Below are positions 26,366 to 35,962 of a DNA stretch of 64,000 nucleotides, one piece after another (within the stretch, counting starts at the first letter, position 1; the number at the start of each line of letters is the position of its first letter). The notes under the pieces were generated by a model, which was not told the DNA's origin, did no database searches, and saw nothing but the letters and a program-made list of their open reading frames with translations. The position numbers and the translations under genes were made by a program. Origin of the DNA: Tropicimonas isoalkanivorans. GTDB taxonomy: Bacteria > Pseudomonadota > Alphaproteobacteria > Rhodobacterales > Rhodobacteraceae. The DNA lies in assembly GCF_900112335.1 (NCBI RefSeq), contig NZ_FOLG01000002.1:530810-594809 (forward strand), read 5' to 3'.

Positions 26366-26767
26366 CTGCTCCCTCAGCGGGTGAACGCCCTGCCGAGTTG
26401 GCACGCCGCCGACCTCCCCCCCTCGGAGTGCGACGGGGCCGGCGGGTGCTCCCGCCCGTCGTCACCGCATCGCAGATGCGGCTCCTCCCGTTGGGCCACG
26501 CCGCGCGCTGCCGCGCACGGCGGCCGGTCTTCTGGCAACGCCGCGTCAAGATACCGCCCGATGGCCCCGGTCGGACGGGCGGTGGTCGACGCCGACCGCG
26601 CCCGAAGGGCGCGTGGCCCAACAGGCGCCCAACCCCGACAGGGGGAGGGCGTCGGCGGGAGCCCTCCGTTGCCGGCCCTTGCGCCGGCTGGCAGTTGTGC
26701 ACCGGGCGGGCGCGCGCCTTGTGAAGTGGCGCGTCTCCCGGTACCACTGGGTCCAGGAGAGCCGGTC
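26366..26767. other. Gene-free region with one copy of the structured repeat
   Basis: About 400 very GC-rich bases between the transposase remnant and the ABC exporter operon. Long open frames run through it but show no protein family and low codon order. It contains repeat copy 1 (26444-26518). The final 15 bases hold the ribosome site of the ATPase gene (AGGAGA). Confidence 0.6.
26444..26518 (-). repeat. 75-base structured repeat, copy 1
   Basis: Read on the minus strand it matches copy 2 (50851-50925) with about 8 differences in the first 73 bases. Two hairpins are conserved: GCGCGGCAGCGCGC and CGCATC-loop-GATGCG; in the second, only the loop differs (TGC here, TTT in copy 2). No reading frame is shared. 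It lies between a transposase remnant and an operon. Confidence 0.75.
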
Positions 26768-27496
26768 ATGTCTCTGCACGTCGATCCGTCATCTTTGCCG
26801 GCCTTTCGCACCGAGGGCCTGACCAAGACCTATGGCGAAGGCGCCGCCGCCGTTCAGGCCCTGCGGGGGGTCGATCTGGTGGTTCCCCGGGGGGAGCTGG
26901 TCGTGCTTCTCGGCCCCTCGGGGTCCGGCAAGTCCACGCTGCTGAACATCCTTGGCGGGCTCGACCGGGCGACGTCGGGCCGTGCGCTGTTCACGGACCA
27001 CGAGTTGTCGGCGATGACGGACAGGGACCTGACCCGCTACCGGCGCGACCATGTCGGCTTTGTCTTTCAGTTCTACAACCTCATGCCCTCGCTGACCGCC
27101 GAGGAAAACGTCGAACTGGTGACCGAGATCGCCCACGCACCGATGGAGCCTGCGGAGGCGTTGCGCCTCGTGGGCCTGGGCGAGCGCCTTCACCATTTTC
27201 CGGCGCAGATGTCCGGCGGGGAACAGCAGCGGGTGGCGATTGCCCGCGCCATCGCGAAGCAGCCCGACGTGCTGTTTTGCGACGAGCCCACGGGCGCGCT
27301 CGACAGCACCACGGGACGGGCGGTGCTGAAGGTTCTGAACGACGTGAACGCGACGCTCGGCACGACGGTTCTGATCGTGACCCACGCGGCGGCGACGGCC
27401 GCGATGGCCCACCGGGTGATCCATTTCGCCGACGGGCGCATCCGGGAGGTCGTGACGAACGCGGTGCGGAGCACGCCGGAGGAGATCGCGTGGTGA
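26768..27496 (+). CDS. MacB/LolD-type ABC transporter ATP-binding protein
   Basis: A 242-residue ATPase. Walker A is GPSGSGKST, the Q-loop region is [20 protein letters not shown] (typical of MacB/LolD/FtsE), the signature is MSGGEQQR, Walker B is [12 protein letters not shown] and the switch His is in IVTHAAA. ATG 26768 is chosen for the ribosome site AGGAGA; the frame is open far upstream. It overlaps the permease gene (GTGA) and drives an FtsX-like mechanotransmission exporter with the downstream HlyD adaptor. Confidence 0.93.
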   Translation: MSLHVDPSSLPAFRTEGLTKTYGEGAAAVQALRGVDLVVPRGELVVLLGPSGSGKSTLLNILGGLDRATSGRALFTDHELSAMTDRDLTRYRRDHVGFVFQFYNLMPSLTAEENVELVTEIAHAPMEPAEALRLVGLGERLHHFPAQMSGGEQQRVAIARAIAKQPDVLFCDEPTGALDSTTGRAVLKVLNDVNATLGTTVLIVTHAAATAAMAHRVIHFADGRIREVVTNAVRSTPEEIAW

Positions 27497-29865
27497 CCGT
27501 TCTCTCCCCGCTCGACCGCAAGCTGGTTCGTGACCTGTGGCGCATCAAGGGCCAGGCGCTGGCCATCGCCGCCGTGATCGCCGTGGGCGTGCTGATGCTG
27601 GTGATGATGACCGGCCTTGTGAACACGCTGGAGGAGACGAAGCAGGCCTATTACGACCGCTACAGGCTCGCGGACGTCTTCGCCCCGGTCGAGCGGGCGC
27701 CGGATCGGTTCCTGGAGCGGCTGGCGGAGATCCCCGGCGTCGCGGTGGTGGAGGGTCGCGTCACCGGCTCGGCCCTGATCGACATGCCGGCGGAGGTGGT
27801 GCCGGTGCGGGCGAAGGCGGTCTCCCTGCCCGATGACGGGCCGGCGCGGCTCAATGACATCTACCTTGCGGAAGGACGGATGCCCGCGTCCGGCCGCGCC
27901 GACGAGGTTCTGTTGCTCAAGGGGTTCGCCGACGCGCGCGGCCTGCGCCCGGGCGACCGGCTGTCGGCGACGATGCACGGGGCGCGGCGCGTCTTTCAGG
28001 TGGTCGGCCTCGCGCAGAGCCCGGAGTTCCTCTATACCACAGCGCCGGGCGAAATCGTGCCCGACGACGCGCGGTTCGCGGTGCTGTGGATGAGCCGGGA
28101 CGCGCTCGCCGCCGCCTATGACATGCAGGGCGCCTTCAACGAGGCGCTGATCGGGCTGGACCGGGATGCCACCGCACAGGGCGTGCTGGCGGCGGTGGAC
28201 CGCGTGCTGGACCCGCAGGGCGGGCTGGGCGCCTTCGGGCTGGAGGACCTGCCGTCGAACTTCTTCATCACCGAGGAGATCGAGGGCGGACGCAAGAATG
28301 CCGTGGGCGTGCCGCCGATCTTCCTGGGGGTTTCGGCCTTTCTCCTCTACATCGTCGTGAGCCGCATCGTGCAGGCCGAACGCGAGGAGATCGGCTTGCT
28401 GAAGGCATTTGGCTATTCCGATTGGGAAGTTTCCTCGCACTACCTCAAGATGATGCTGACCATCGCGGTGGTGGGCGCCATCGCGGGCTCGCTCGGCGGG
28501 ATCGCCGCGGGGCGGGCCATGGCGGGCGTTTACCAGGCGTATTACAAGTTCCCCTTCCTCGTCTTCCAGCTCGATCCGCGCAGCTTCGTCATCGGCTTCG
28601 TGATCTCCGTGCTGGCGGCCTGCGGCGGCGGGTTCGGGGTGCTGCGAGGTGTCTTCCGGCTGACGCCCGCGGTGGCGATGCGCCCGCCCGCGCCGGCGGA
28701 CTACACGCGGGCCGGGCGGCTGGGCGGGATCTGGCTGCGCATCCTCGACCAGCCCGGACGGATGGTCCTGCGCCGCCTGCGGCGACAGCCCGCGCGGATG
28801 GCCGGCGGGGCGCTCGGAATGGCGGCGGGGATGGCGCTGTCGGTGGGGATGATCGGCGTGCAGGCGGGGTTCAACCAGTCCATCGACCTCAGCTTCGGCG
28901 TGCTCGACCGGTCCGACGCGCAGGTGACGTTCACCCATGCGATGTCGGACAAGGTGGTTTACGAACTGGGGCGGCTGCCCGGCGTGGAAGAGGTGGAACC
29001 GGTGCGCAATGTGGGGGTGCGGCTGCGGCACGGGCTCTACACTCATCGCGGCGCGATCAACGGCATGATCGCCGCGCCGCGGCTGGCCCGGGCAATGGAC
29101 GACGCGCAGCGCGCACTGACCCTGCCGGACGAGGGGATCGTGCTGTCGTCGGCGCTGGCGCGTGTGCTGCATGCCGGGCCGGGCGACGTGGTGACGGCGG
29201 AGGTGCACGAAGGCCGCCGGCCGGTGCTGGAGATCCCTGTGGTGGCGGTGGCGGACAGCCTGCTGGGCTCGCCTGCCTACATGAACATGGACGCGCTGAA
29301 CGCCGCGCTGAAGGAGCCCGGGCGCGTGTCGGGGGCCTACGTCCGGCTTGACGAGGCGGGTCAGGACACAGCGCTCGCTGCCATCAAGGACATGCCCGGC
29401 GTCGCGGGGGTGGCGCTGAAATCGGATGTGCGGGACTCCATTCAGTCAATGATGGACAGCGGTATGGGCGCGGTGCGTTTCATCATGCTGGCGATCGCCG
29501 GAATCGTGACCTTCGGCATCGTCTACAACGCGGCGCGCATCGCATTCGCCGAGCGGGTGCACGATCTGGCGAGCCTGCGGGTGATCGGCTTTTCCCGGGG
29601 CGAAGCGGCCTTCGTGCTGCTGGGGGAGCTTGGGCTGGTGACGCTGGCCGCTTTGCCGCTGGGCGCGGTGATGGGGTATGGGATGGCGGCGGCGGTGTCG
29701 GCGGCCTTTTCGACCGAAGTCTATTCGATCCCGCTGATGTTCGACGCCCGGTCCGTCGGGTCGGCGGCGCTCGCGGTTCTGGTGAGCGCGGCCTTTTCCG
29801 GCTGGCTGGTGAAGCGGGACCTCGACCGGGTGGACCTGGTGACGGCGCTGAAGACGAGGGAGTGA
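27493..29865 (+). CDS. FtsX-like ABC transporter permease
   Basis: A 790-residue permease, GTG start at 27493 overlapping the ATPase stop. It has an N-terminal helix ([20 protein letters not shown]), a first large periplasmic domain (about 50-270), three helices with an FtsX signature (about 275-420), a central helix (about 440-460), a second periplasmic domain (about 465-650) and three C-terminal helices. This double-FtsX layout is that of large two-module permeases of lipoprotein or macrolide type exporters. Substrate unknown. Confidence 0.92.
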   Translation: MTVLSPLDRKLVRDLWRIKGQALAIAAVIAVGVLMLVMMTGLVNTLEETKQAYYDRYRLADVFAPVERAPDRFLERLAEIPGVAVVEGRVTGSALIDMPAEVVPVRAKAVSLPDDGPARLNDIYLAEGRMPASGRADEVLLLKGFADARGLRPGDRLSATMHGARRVFQVVGLAQSPEFLYTTAPGEIVPDDARFAVLWMSRDALAAAYDMQGAFNEALIGLDRDATAQGVLAAVDRVLDPQGGLGAFGLEDLPSNFFITEEIEGGRKNAVGVPPIFLGVSAFLLYIVVSRIVQAEREEIGLLKAFGYSDWEVSSHYLKMMLTIAVVGAIAGSLGGIAAGRAMAGVYQAYYKFPFLVFQLDPRSFVIGFVISVLAACGGGFGVLRGVFRLTPAVAMRPPAPADYTRAGRLGGIWLRILDQPGRMVLRRLRRQPARMAGGALGMAAGMALSVGMIGVQAGFNQSIDLSFGVLDRSDAQVTFTHAMSDKVVYELGRLPGVEEVEPVRNVGVRLRHGLYTHRGAINGMIAAPRLARAMDDAQRALTLPDEGIVLSSALARVLHAGPGDVVTAEVHEGRRPVLEIPVVAVADSLLGSPAYMNMDALNAALKEPGRVSGAYVRLDEAGQDTALAAIKDMPGVAGVALKSDVRDSIQSMMDSGMGAVRFIMLAIAGIVTFGIVYNAARIAFAERVHDLASLRVIGFSRGEAAFVLLGELGLVTLAALPLGAVMGYGMAAAVSAAFSTEVYSIPLMFDARSVGSAALAVLVSAAFSGWLVKRDLDRVDLVTALKTRE

Positions 29866-29872
29866 GGGGGGC

Positions 29873-31105
29873 ATGGCACGGAAGAAAACCGCGCGGCGGA
29901 TACTGACGGTCGGGCTGCTGGCGCTGGTCGCGGCGGCGCTGGTCTTCGCGTTCTGGCCGCGGGCGGTGCTGGTGGACATGGGCGAGGTCGCGCGCGGACC
30001 GATGGTGGTGACGATCGACGAGGAGGCGCGCACGCGGGTGCACGACCCCTACGTCGTCTCCACGCCCGTGACCGGGCGGCTGTTGCGCGTGGCTGTGGAG
30101 CCGGGAGACGCGGTCGAACGGGGGACCACGGTGATTGCGCACATGCTGCCGGCGAACCCGTCGGCGCTGGACATCCGCACACGGGAGCAGGCCCGCGCGG
30201 CCGTGACCGCCGCGGAAGCGGCGCTTCGCGTGGCCCGCGCGGACCTGAACAAGGCCATCGCGGACAATGACCTTGCGCAGTCGGACCTGGAGCGCGCCCA
30301 GCGGCTCGCGCGCTCCGGCACGCTGGCGCAGGCGGCGCTCGAACGGGCCGAAGGTACGTCGCGGGCTGCGCAGGCAACGCTCGACACCGCGCAGGCGGCC
30401 GTCTCCATGCGCGAGGCGGAGGTGGAGAACGCCCGCGCCCAGCTCATCGGGTTCGATGATCAGGGGCTGGCGGCGGCGCTTCAGATCAACACCGAGAAGG
30501 CCACGCCGCTCTTTGCCCCCGCCACCGGGCGCATCCTGCAGGTGATGCAGAAGAGCGAGACGACCCTGCCGGTGGGCACGCCGATCATGGAGATCGGCAA
30601 CATCGAGGACGATCTGGAGGTGGTGGTGGAGCTGCTGTCCACCGATGCCGTGCAGGTCAGCGTGGGCGACCGCGTCATCGTCGACAAATGGGGTGGACCG
30701 AAGGCACTCAACGGAAAGGTGATCCGGATCGACCCCTGGGGCTTCACCAAGTACTCCGCGCTCGGCGTGGAGGAGCAGCGGGTGAAGGCGCGGATCGAAC
30801 TGACGGACCCGCCGGAGGCCCGCGCGGCGCTCGGGCACGGCTTCAGGGTCGAGGTGCGGATCGTGGTCTGGGACAAGGACGACGCGGTGATCGTGCCCGC
30901 CAGCGCGCTGTTCCGCAATGACGGGGGGCAGGCCGTGTTCGTCGTGCAGGACGGGGTGGCGCGGCTCAGGCCCGTGGAGATCGAGCGGTCCAACGGGCTG
31001 CAGGCGTCCGTCGCGACCGGGCTGGAGCCGGGGGACCGGATCATCCTGTTCCCCGCGCCCGGGCTAGAGGACGGCACGAAGGTGGCGCAGCGGGCGGCCA
31101 ACTGA
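29873..31105 (+). CDS. HlyD/MacA-like periplasmic adaptor (membrane fusion) protein
   Basis: A 410-residue adaptor. An N-terminal membrane anchor (about residues 12-30) is followed by a lipoyl half-motif (STPVTGRLLRVAVEPGDAVE), a long Ala-rich coiled-coil hairpin (about 100-185, ending near ENARAQLIGFDDQG), the second lipoyl half (LFAPATGRILQVMQKSETTL), and beta-barrel and membrane-proximal domains. It links the permease to an outer-membrane channel such as TolC, not in the window. Seven bases separate it from the permease gene. Confidence 0.93.
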   Translation: MARKKTARRILTVGLLALVAAALVFAFWPRAVLVDMGEVARGPMVVTIDEEARTRVHDPYVVSTPVTGRLLRVAVEPGDAVERGTTVIAHMLPANPSALDIRTREQARAAVTAAEAALRVARADLNKAIADNDLAQSDLERAQRLARSGTLAQAALERAEGTSRAAQATLDTAQAAVSMREAEVENARAQLIGFDDQGLAAALQINTEKATPLFAPATGRILQVMQKSETTLPVGTPIMEIGNIEDDLEVVVELLSTDAVQVSVGDRVIVDKWGGPKALNGKVIRIDPWGFTKYSALGVEEQRVKARIELTDPPEARAALGHGFRVEVRIVVWDKDDAVIVPASALFRNDGGQAVFVVQDGVARLRPVEIERSNGLQASVATGLEPGDRIILFPAPGLEDGTKVAQRAAN

Positions 31106-31120
31106 ACCGCCCCGCCGCCC

Positions 31121-31549
31121 CTACCCGCGGACGACGAAGACCGACTGCTTGGCGTGCCGCACCACGCGCGCCGCGTTCGGGCCGAGAAGGTAATCCTCAA
31201 GATCCGGCTTGTGGGAGCCGAGCACGATCACGTCGGCGCCGATCCGGTCGGCCGTTTTCAGGATGTTGTCGTAGACGTGCCCCTTGATGACCGTCAGGTC
31301 GTACTCGATCTCCTCCGGCACTTCCCGCTTGGCCCATTCCTCGAACTTCCGGCGTTCGCTCTCCACCATTTTCCGTGTCTGGTCGGCGCTGAAGTAGGAG
31401 CCGACGATGGACATTCCGAAATCGGGAATGACGTTCACGATATGCAAGCCCGCGCCGTGGTCCTTGGCCAGCCGGAAGGCTGCCTCGGCGACCCGGTGGG
31501 CGCTGGCGCCGTCGTTCAGGTCGATGGCCGCGAGTATCGACGAATACAT
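31121..31549 (-). CDS. Universal stress protein (UspA family)
   Basis: A 142-residue single-domain Usp. Start MYSSILAAIDLNDGA has the usual beta-strand and Asp; the ATP-binding pattern G-2x-G-9x-G(S/T) appears as VIVLGSHKPDLEDYLLGPNA with the following RVVRHAKQSVFVVRG end. It lies 11 bases after the TRAP permease gene on the same strand. Small Usp proteins next to TRAP genes (TeaD type) can regulate the transporter by binding ATP, so a regulatory role is a reasonable inference. Confidence 0.92.
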   Translation of the reverse strand: MYSSILAAIDLNDGASAHRVAEAAFRLAKDHGAGLHIVNVIPDFGMSIVGSYFSADQTRKMVESERRKFEEWAKREVPEEIEYDLTVIKGHVYDNILKTADRIGADVIVLGSHKPDLEDYLLGPNAARVVRHAKQSVFVVRG

Positions 31550-31560
31550 CAGGGAACTCC

Positions 31561-34188
31561 TCAGAAAGCCGGCTGGGTGGCGCGGCGGCGCTGGATCAGG
31601 ACGATGCCAGCAAGCAGGAAGAAGGCGGGAATGAAGAAGATCTCCTTCGGGATGCGGTCGCGCTCCAGCTCGAACTGCTCGATGATCACGGGCGTGTCGC
31701 CGTAGAAATCGTAGTTGTTGGCGAGCTTGTCGAAGAATTGCGTGCCAAACATCGGCTCCTCCAGCAGCATCTGGTCGCCTTCGGGGAGCAGCATGAGCCC
31801 CTTGTCGAGCAAGGCGGCCTCGGCGTCGCCGCCGGCTGCGCGCACAAGGATGGTCGTGGAGCGCTCCTTGCCGGAGTCGAAGTCCGGCCCGGTGACGACC
31901 ATGCGGATCGGCGCGCCGTCCTCCAGTTCGGAGGCCGCTTCGAGCCCAGCCGGCCCGGTGTAGTGCACGTAGGGATCGTCGATCTGGTCGAGGAAGAAGC
32001 CGGGGCGGAAGAGCATGAAAGCGATCAGCAGCAGGACCGCGCTCTCCCATATTCGCGACTTGGCGAAGAAATACCCCTGTGTTGCGGCCGCGAAGAGCAG
32101 CATCGCGACCAGCGACACGCAGAACACCAGGATCGCGTGAAAGAAGCCCACGTTGATGAGCAGCAGATCGGTGTTGAAGATGAACAGGAACGGCAGCAGC
32201 GCGGTGCGGATGTCGTACATGAAGCCCTGGACGCCGGTCATGATCGGATCGCCCCGGCTGATGGCCGCCGCCGCATAGGCCGCGAGCCCCACAGGTGGCG
32301 TGTCGTCCGCCAGGATGCCGAAGTAGAAGACGAACATGTGCACGGCGATCAACGGCACGACGAGGCCCGCCTGCGCCCCGACGGAGACGATGACGGGGGC
32401 CATGAGCGAGGACACGACGATGTAGTTGGCCGTCGTCGGCAGGCCCATGCCCAGGATCAGCGACAGGACCGCGACGAGGAACAACAGCACCATCAGATTG
32501 CCGCCGGAGACCGTTTCGATGACCTGGCCGATCACCTGGTGGGCGCCCGTCAGCGAGATCGTTCCGACGATCAGGCCAGCGGCGCCGGTGGCCACACCGA
32601 TGCCGATCATGTTGCGCGCGCCGGCGATGAGGCCCTGGATGAAGTCGCCGAAGCCTTCGACGAGTTCGTTGCCGACCGTCTGCCCGCGGAAGATCGCCTT
32701 CAGTGGGCGGTGGGTGAGCGAGATGAAGATCATCGCGATGGTGGCCCAGAAGGCCGAGAGGGCGGGCGAGAGACGGTCCAGAGTGTCGGTGGAGACCATG
32801 AGGTTCCAGACCAGCACGAAGATCGGGAGGGCGAAGTAGAGCCCGCCGATCAGCGTGGGCGTCAGGCGCGGGGCGACGGGCTGGCTCTCCGGATCGTCGA
32901 CCTCGATGTCCGGGTAGCGCGCGGCGACCCACACGAGGGCGATGTAGGCAACGCCGAGAAGCAGCACGCTGATATAGACGGACCCGTCGCCGAGGATCGG
33001 ATCGAGGGCGGAGCGCAGCATTGCCACGAGGAAGGTGATGGCCGCCAGCCCGAGGAAGCCGGTGAGCATCAGCAGGACGATGCGGAGGACGCCGATCTTG
33101 CGGCCTTCCTTCTCAAGGCCCTGCAGGCCCATCTTCAGGCTTTCGAGGTGCACGATGTAGAGCAGCGCGATGTAGGAGATGACCGCCGGCAGGAAGGCGT
33201 GCTTGACGACGTCGATGTAGGGAATGTTGACGTATTCCACCATCAGGAAGGCCGCGGCCCCCATCACGGGCGGGGTGAGCTGGCCGTTGGTGGAGGAAGC
33301 GACCTCGACCGCGCCGGCCTTTTCGGCCGGGAAGCCGATGCGTTTCATCAGGGGAATGGTGAAGGTGCCGGTGGTGACCGTGTTGGCGATGGAGGAGCCG
33401 GAGATCATGCCGGTCATCATCGAGGAGAGCACGGCGGCTTTCGCCGGCCCGCCCCTGAGCGCCCCGAGCAGGGCGATGGCGACCTTGATAAACCAGTTGC
33501 CGCCCCCTGCCCTGTCGAGCAGCGCGCCGAACAGGACGAACAGGTAGATCATCGTGGTGGAGACGCCGAGCGCCACCCCGAACACGCCCTCGGTCTGCAT
33601 CCAGTAGTGGCCGAGCGCCTTGGAGAGCGAGGCGCCGCCGAAGTTCGTGAGGTTACGCACCCATGCGGAATAGCCGCCGAAGAAGGTGAACAGGATGAAG
33701 ATCGATGCGATCACCACCAGCGGCAGGCCGAGCGAGCGGTAGACCGAGATCAGCAGGACGATCAGCCCAATGGCGGAGATGGTGATGTCCGCCGGGGTCC
33801 AGAGGCCGGGCCGGCCGGCGATCTCGATCCGGAAGACGATGAGGTAGAGCGTGGAGACCAGCGCGAGCGCCACCAGCACCCAGTCGTACCACGGGATACG
33901 GTCCGTCGGCGCACCCTTGTAGAGCGGGAAGGCGAGCGTGGCGAGGGTCAGGGCGAAGGCCAGGTGAATGAAACGGGCCTGCGTGACAAGGTGTGCGAAG
34001 AAGCTGATGCCCGTGGACTGGGCCAGCATCCCCGGCAGCCGGGAGGCGATGTAGAGCTGGAACAGGGACCAGACGATGCAGATGCCGATGAAAAGCCGCG
34101 CCTGCCACCCACCGGGATTTCGGGCACCCGTGTCGGCTTCGGCAACGATGTCGTGAGCGGCGCTCGACTGCGCGGTCTGGTCGGTCAT
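31561..34188 (-). CDS. TRAP transporter fused permease (DctQ-DctM, DUF3394)
   Basis: An 875-residue membrane protein. The small DctQ-like half occupies about residues 25-190, and the large DctM half about 200-690 with motifs SSMMTGMISGSSIANTVTTG, ATNGQLTPPVMGAAAFLMVE (here SSTNGQLTPPVMGAAAF) and AGMGLPTTANYIVVSSL-like MGLPTTANYIVVSSLMAP. The C-terminal roughly 180 residues are of the DUF3394 type, with a helix near the end. TAXI-type TRAP systems use such fused permeases for Na+-driven uptake of organic acids. Substrate unknown. Confidence 0.94.
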   Translation of the reverse strand: MTDQTAQSSAAHDIVAEADTGARNPGGWQARLFIGICIVWSLFQLYIASRLPGMLAQSTGISFFAHLVTQARFIHLAFALTLATLAFPLYKGAPTDRIPWYDWVLVALALVSTLYLIVFRIEIAGRPGLWTPADITISAIGLIVLLISVYRSLGLPLVVIASIFILFTFFGGYSAWVRNLTNFGGASLSKALGHYWMQTEGVFGVALGVSTTMIYLFVLFGALLDRAGGGNWFIKVAIALLGALRGGPAKAAVLSSMMTGMISGSSIANTVTTGTFTIPLMKRIGFPAEKAGAVEVASSTNGQLTPPVMGAAAFLMVEYVNIPYIDVVKHAFLPAVISYIALLYIVHLESLKMGLQGLEKEGRKIGVLRIVLLMLTGFLGLAAITFLVAMLRSALDPILGDGSVYISVLLLGVAYIALVWVAARYPDIEVDDPESQPVAPRLTPTLIGGLYFALPIFVLVWNLMVSTDTLDRLSPALSAFWATIAMIFISLTHRPLKAIFRGQTVGNELVEGFGDFIQGLIAGARNMIGIGVATGAAGLIVGTISLTGAHQVIGQVIETVSGGNLMVLLFLVAVLSLILGMGLPTTANYIVVSSLMAPVIVSVGAQAGLVVPLIAVHMFVFYFGILADDTPPVGLAAYAAAAISRGDPIMTGVQGFMYDIRTALLPFLFIFNTDLLLINVGFFHAILVFCVSLVAMLLFAAATQGYFFAKSRIWESAVLLLIAFMLFRPGFFLDQIDDPYVHYTGPAGLEAASELEDGAPIRMVVTGPDFDSGKERSTTILVRAAGGDAEAALLDKGLMLLPEGDQMLLEEPMFGTQFFDKLANNYDFYGDTPVIIEQFELERDRIPKEIFFIPAFFLLAGIVLIQRRRATQPAF

Positions 34189-34222
34189 GCTGTCCCCCGT
34201 CGGAAATTATTTTTCAAATGGC

Positions 34223-34248
34223 GGCTGGCGGCCTGTCGGCCACCAGCC
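34223..34248 (-). other. Intercistronic hairpin between TRAP binding-protein and permease genes
   Basis: GGCTGG (34223-34228) pairs with CCAGCC (34243-34248), and GGCC with GGCC inside it, leaving one mismatch and a four-base loop. On the minus strand an A/T-rich stretch follows. It lies between the two cistrons and probably lowers permease expression or protects the binding-protein mRNA 3' end. Confidence 0.6.
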
Positions 34249-34275
34249 ATTGTCCTGAACGGCGAACCGTCGGCC

Positions 34276-35238
34276 TTATTCCATCAGGCCGAGTTCTTTG
34301 TAGGCCTTCACGGCACCGTCATGCAGCGGCGCGGAGAGACCGTCCTTGATCATCTCCTCGGCCTTGAGGTTCTCGAAGGCCGGGTGCAGGCCGCGGAAGT
34401 CGTCGAGGTTGGACATGACGGCCTTGGCGACCACGTAGGCCACGTCCTCGGACACCTCGGAGGAGGTCACGAAGGTGGCGCCGACGCCGAAGGTGGTCAC
34501 GTCTTCGTCGTTGCCGGCATACATGCCGCCGGGGATGACCGCGACGCGGTAGTAGGGGTTGTCGGCCACGAGCTTGTCGATCGGCTCGCCGACCACATCC
34601 ACAAGTTTCACGTCACAGGTGGTGGTCGCTTCCTTGATGGCCGCGGCCGGGTGGCCGATGGTGTAGATCATCGCGTCGATGTTGTTGTCGCAGATCTCCT
34701 TGGCCATTTCGGAGCCCTTGAACTCGGTGGCGAGCGAAAGGTCATCCATGGTGATCCCGAAGGCGTCCATGACCACTTCCATCGTCGCCCGCTGGCCCGA
34801 GCCGGGGTTGCCCACGTTCACCCGCTTGCCCTTGATGTCCTCGAATTTCTCGATGCCGCTGTCGCCGCGGACCAGCAGGGTGAAGGGCTCCGGGTGGACC
34901 GAGAACATGGCGCGCAGTTCGGGGAAGGCGTCGCCTTCGAACTGGGAGGTGCCGTTATAGGCGTGGTACTGCCAGTCCGACTGCGCGACGCCGAATTCCA
35001 GCTCGCCGCCCTTGATGGCGTTGATGTTGTAGACGGAGCCACCGGTGGACTCCACGGCGCAGCGGATGCCGTGCTCCTTGCGGTCCTTGTTGACCAGCCG
35101 GCAGATGGCGCCGCCGGTCGGGTAGTAGACGCCGGTCACGCCGCCGGTGCCGATGGAGATGAATTCCTGGGCATAGGCGCTCGCCCCGCCGATGGCAGTC
35201 GATGCGGCGACGATTGCGCCGAATACGAACTTGTTCAT
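34276..35238 (-). CDS. TAXI-family TRAP transporter solute-binding protein
   Basis: A 320-residue periplasmic protein with a Sec signal (about residues 1-23, ending SAYAQ). TAXI signatures are FISIGTGGVTGVYYPTGGAI, CAVESTGGSVYNINAIKGGE, NVGNPGSGQRATMEVVMDAF and the ligand-loop HPAAAIKEATTTCDVKLV. TAXI proteins commonly bind glutamate or other carboxylates, but the ligand is not predictable here. First gene of the operon with the fused permease and a universal stress protein. Confidence 0.94.
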   Translation of the reverse strand: MNKFVFGAIVAASTAIGGASAYAQEFISIGTGGVTGVYYPTGGAICRLVNKDRKEHGIRCAVESTGGSVYNINAIKGGELEFGVAQSDWQYHAYNGTSQFEGDAFPELRAMFSVHPEPFTLLVRGDSGIEKFEDIKGKRVNVGNPGSGQRATMEVVMDAFGITMDDLSLATEFKGSEMAKEICDNNIDAMIYTIGHPAAAIKEATTTCDVKLVDVVGEPIDKLVADNPYYRVAVIPGGMYAGNDEDVTTFGVGATFVTSSEVSEDVAYVVAKAVMSNLDDFRGLHPAFENLKAEEMIKDGLSAPLHDGAVKAYKELGLME

Positions 35239-35962
35239 GTGATGTCTCCCTGACGTTTGTTTCGTTTCTAAGCGTAAAGTGAGCCGATCAAATTGCGGAG
35301 GTCAAGGAAGCAGCGTGGTACGCTGCGTCGCCGGGACCTGGGCCGAACCGGCCAGAAGAGGGCCCGGCGCACTGGTGGGCCGCGACGGGAACTGACGCCC
35401 GCCGGGCCGTAACGCCCCGCCATCACGGCGAAATTTGGCATCTTCCGCCCTGCCCTTATCTGCCGTGGATCGCCCCGACGCGGCCCGTTTCGGCCATCTG
35501 AGCGCCGGTAGAGCCGCCTGACCGGCAAGATCACGCGCAGCGAGCGCAGGGCACCCGACCGTTTCGATGACCGCAGCGGCGGGCACCAATCGGGCCGAAG
35601 CGACCCCACGCGCGCGTCGCCCGGGGTGTCACGGCGGGCAATCACGGGACGCAGCCGCGACCATCCGCCTCGCACATATGATGACCGCAATGGCGCAGAA
35701 AACGGCAAACGATCAACGTTTGCCCGATGCGTGAACTGAACGCCCAGAATCGCGGCGCGGGCGTGTCCCGGGCCGAACGGCCGGCCGGCGCCTCGCACCC
35801 AGCTCCGTTCCCGAAGACTGACGTGGGGTCATTGCGACCCGGTCCGTCAAGGCGACGGCATCGTTTGCTTTTTTGGGCGAAGCCCATGGCAATCTTTGGA
35901 AAGGGTGTGCAAACTGCGCCGCGACGCCGGACTAACCGGAGCAAAGGGGACGGGGGACACAG
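35239..35962. other. Gene-free region between the TRAP and Mrp operons
   Basis: About 720 bases between divergent operons. A minus-strand frame of 176 codons (35268-35798) exists but is Arg/Pro/Ser-rich without a ribosome site or recognised domain, so it is not called. The promoter of the TRAP operon should be near 35240-35300 and that of mrp near 35850-35950. A small hairpin (GGGTCattGCGACCC, about 35825-35841) is present. Nothing else was identified. Confidence 0.55.

Noticed and set aside
26112-26826. Several 150-210 codon frames on both strands near the structured repeat
   Set aside because: They overlap each other, the repeat and the transposase remnant and show no conserved motifs.
31738-35253. 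A 1171-codon plus-strand open frame
   Set aside because: It is the antisense of the TRAP genes. The translation is dominated by His, Asp, Glu, Arg and Gly with no fold or family, as expected for a shadow in GC-rich DNA, while the minus strand has clear transporter motifs.
35268-35798. A 176-codon minus-strand frame in the TRAP-mrp gap
   Set aside because: Arg- and Pro-rich without domain, signal or ribosome site; composition fits non-coding GC-rich DNA.
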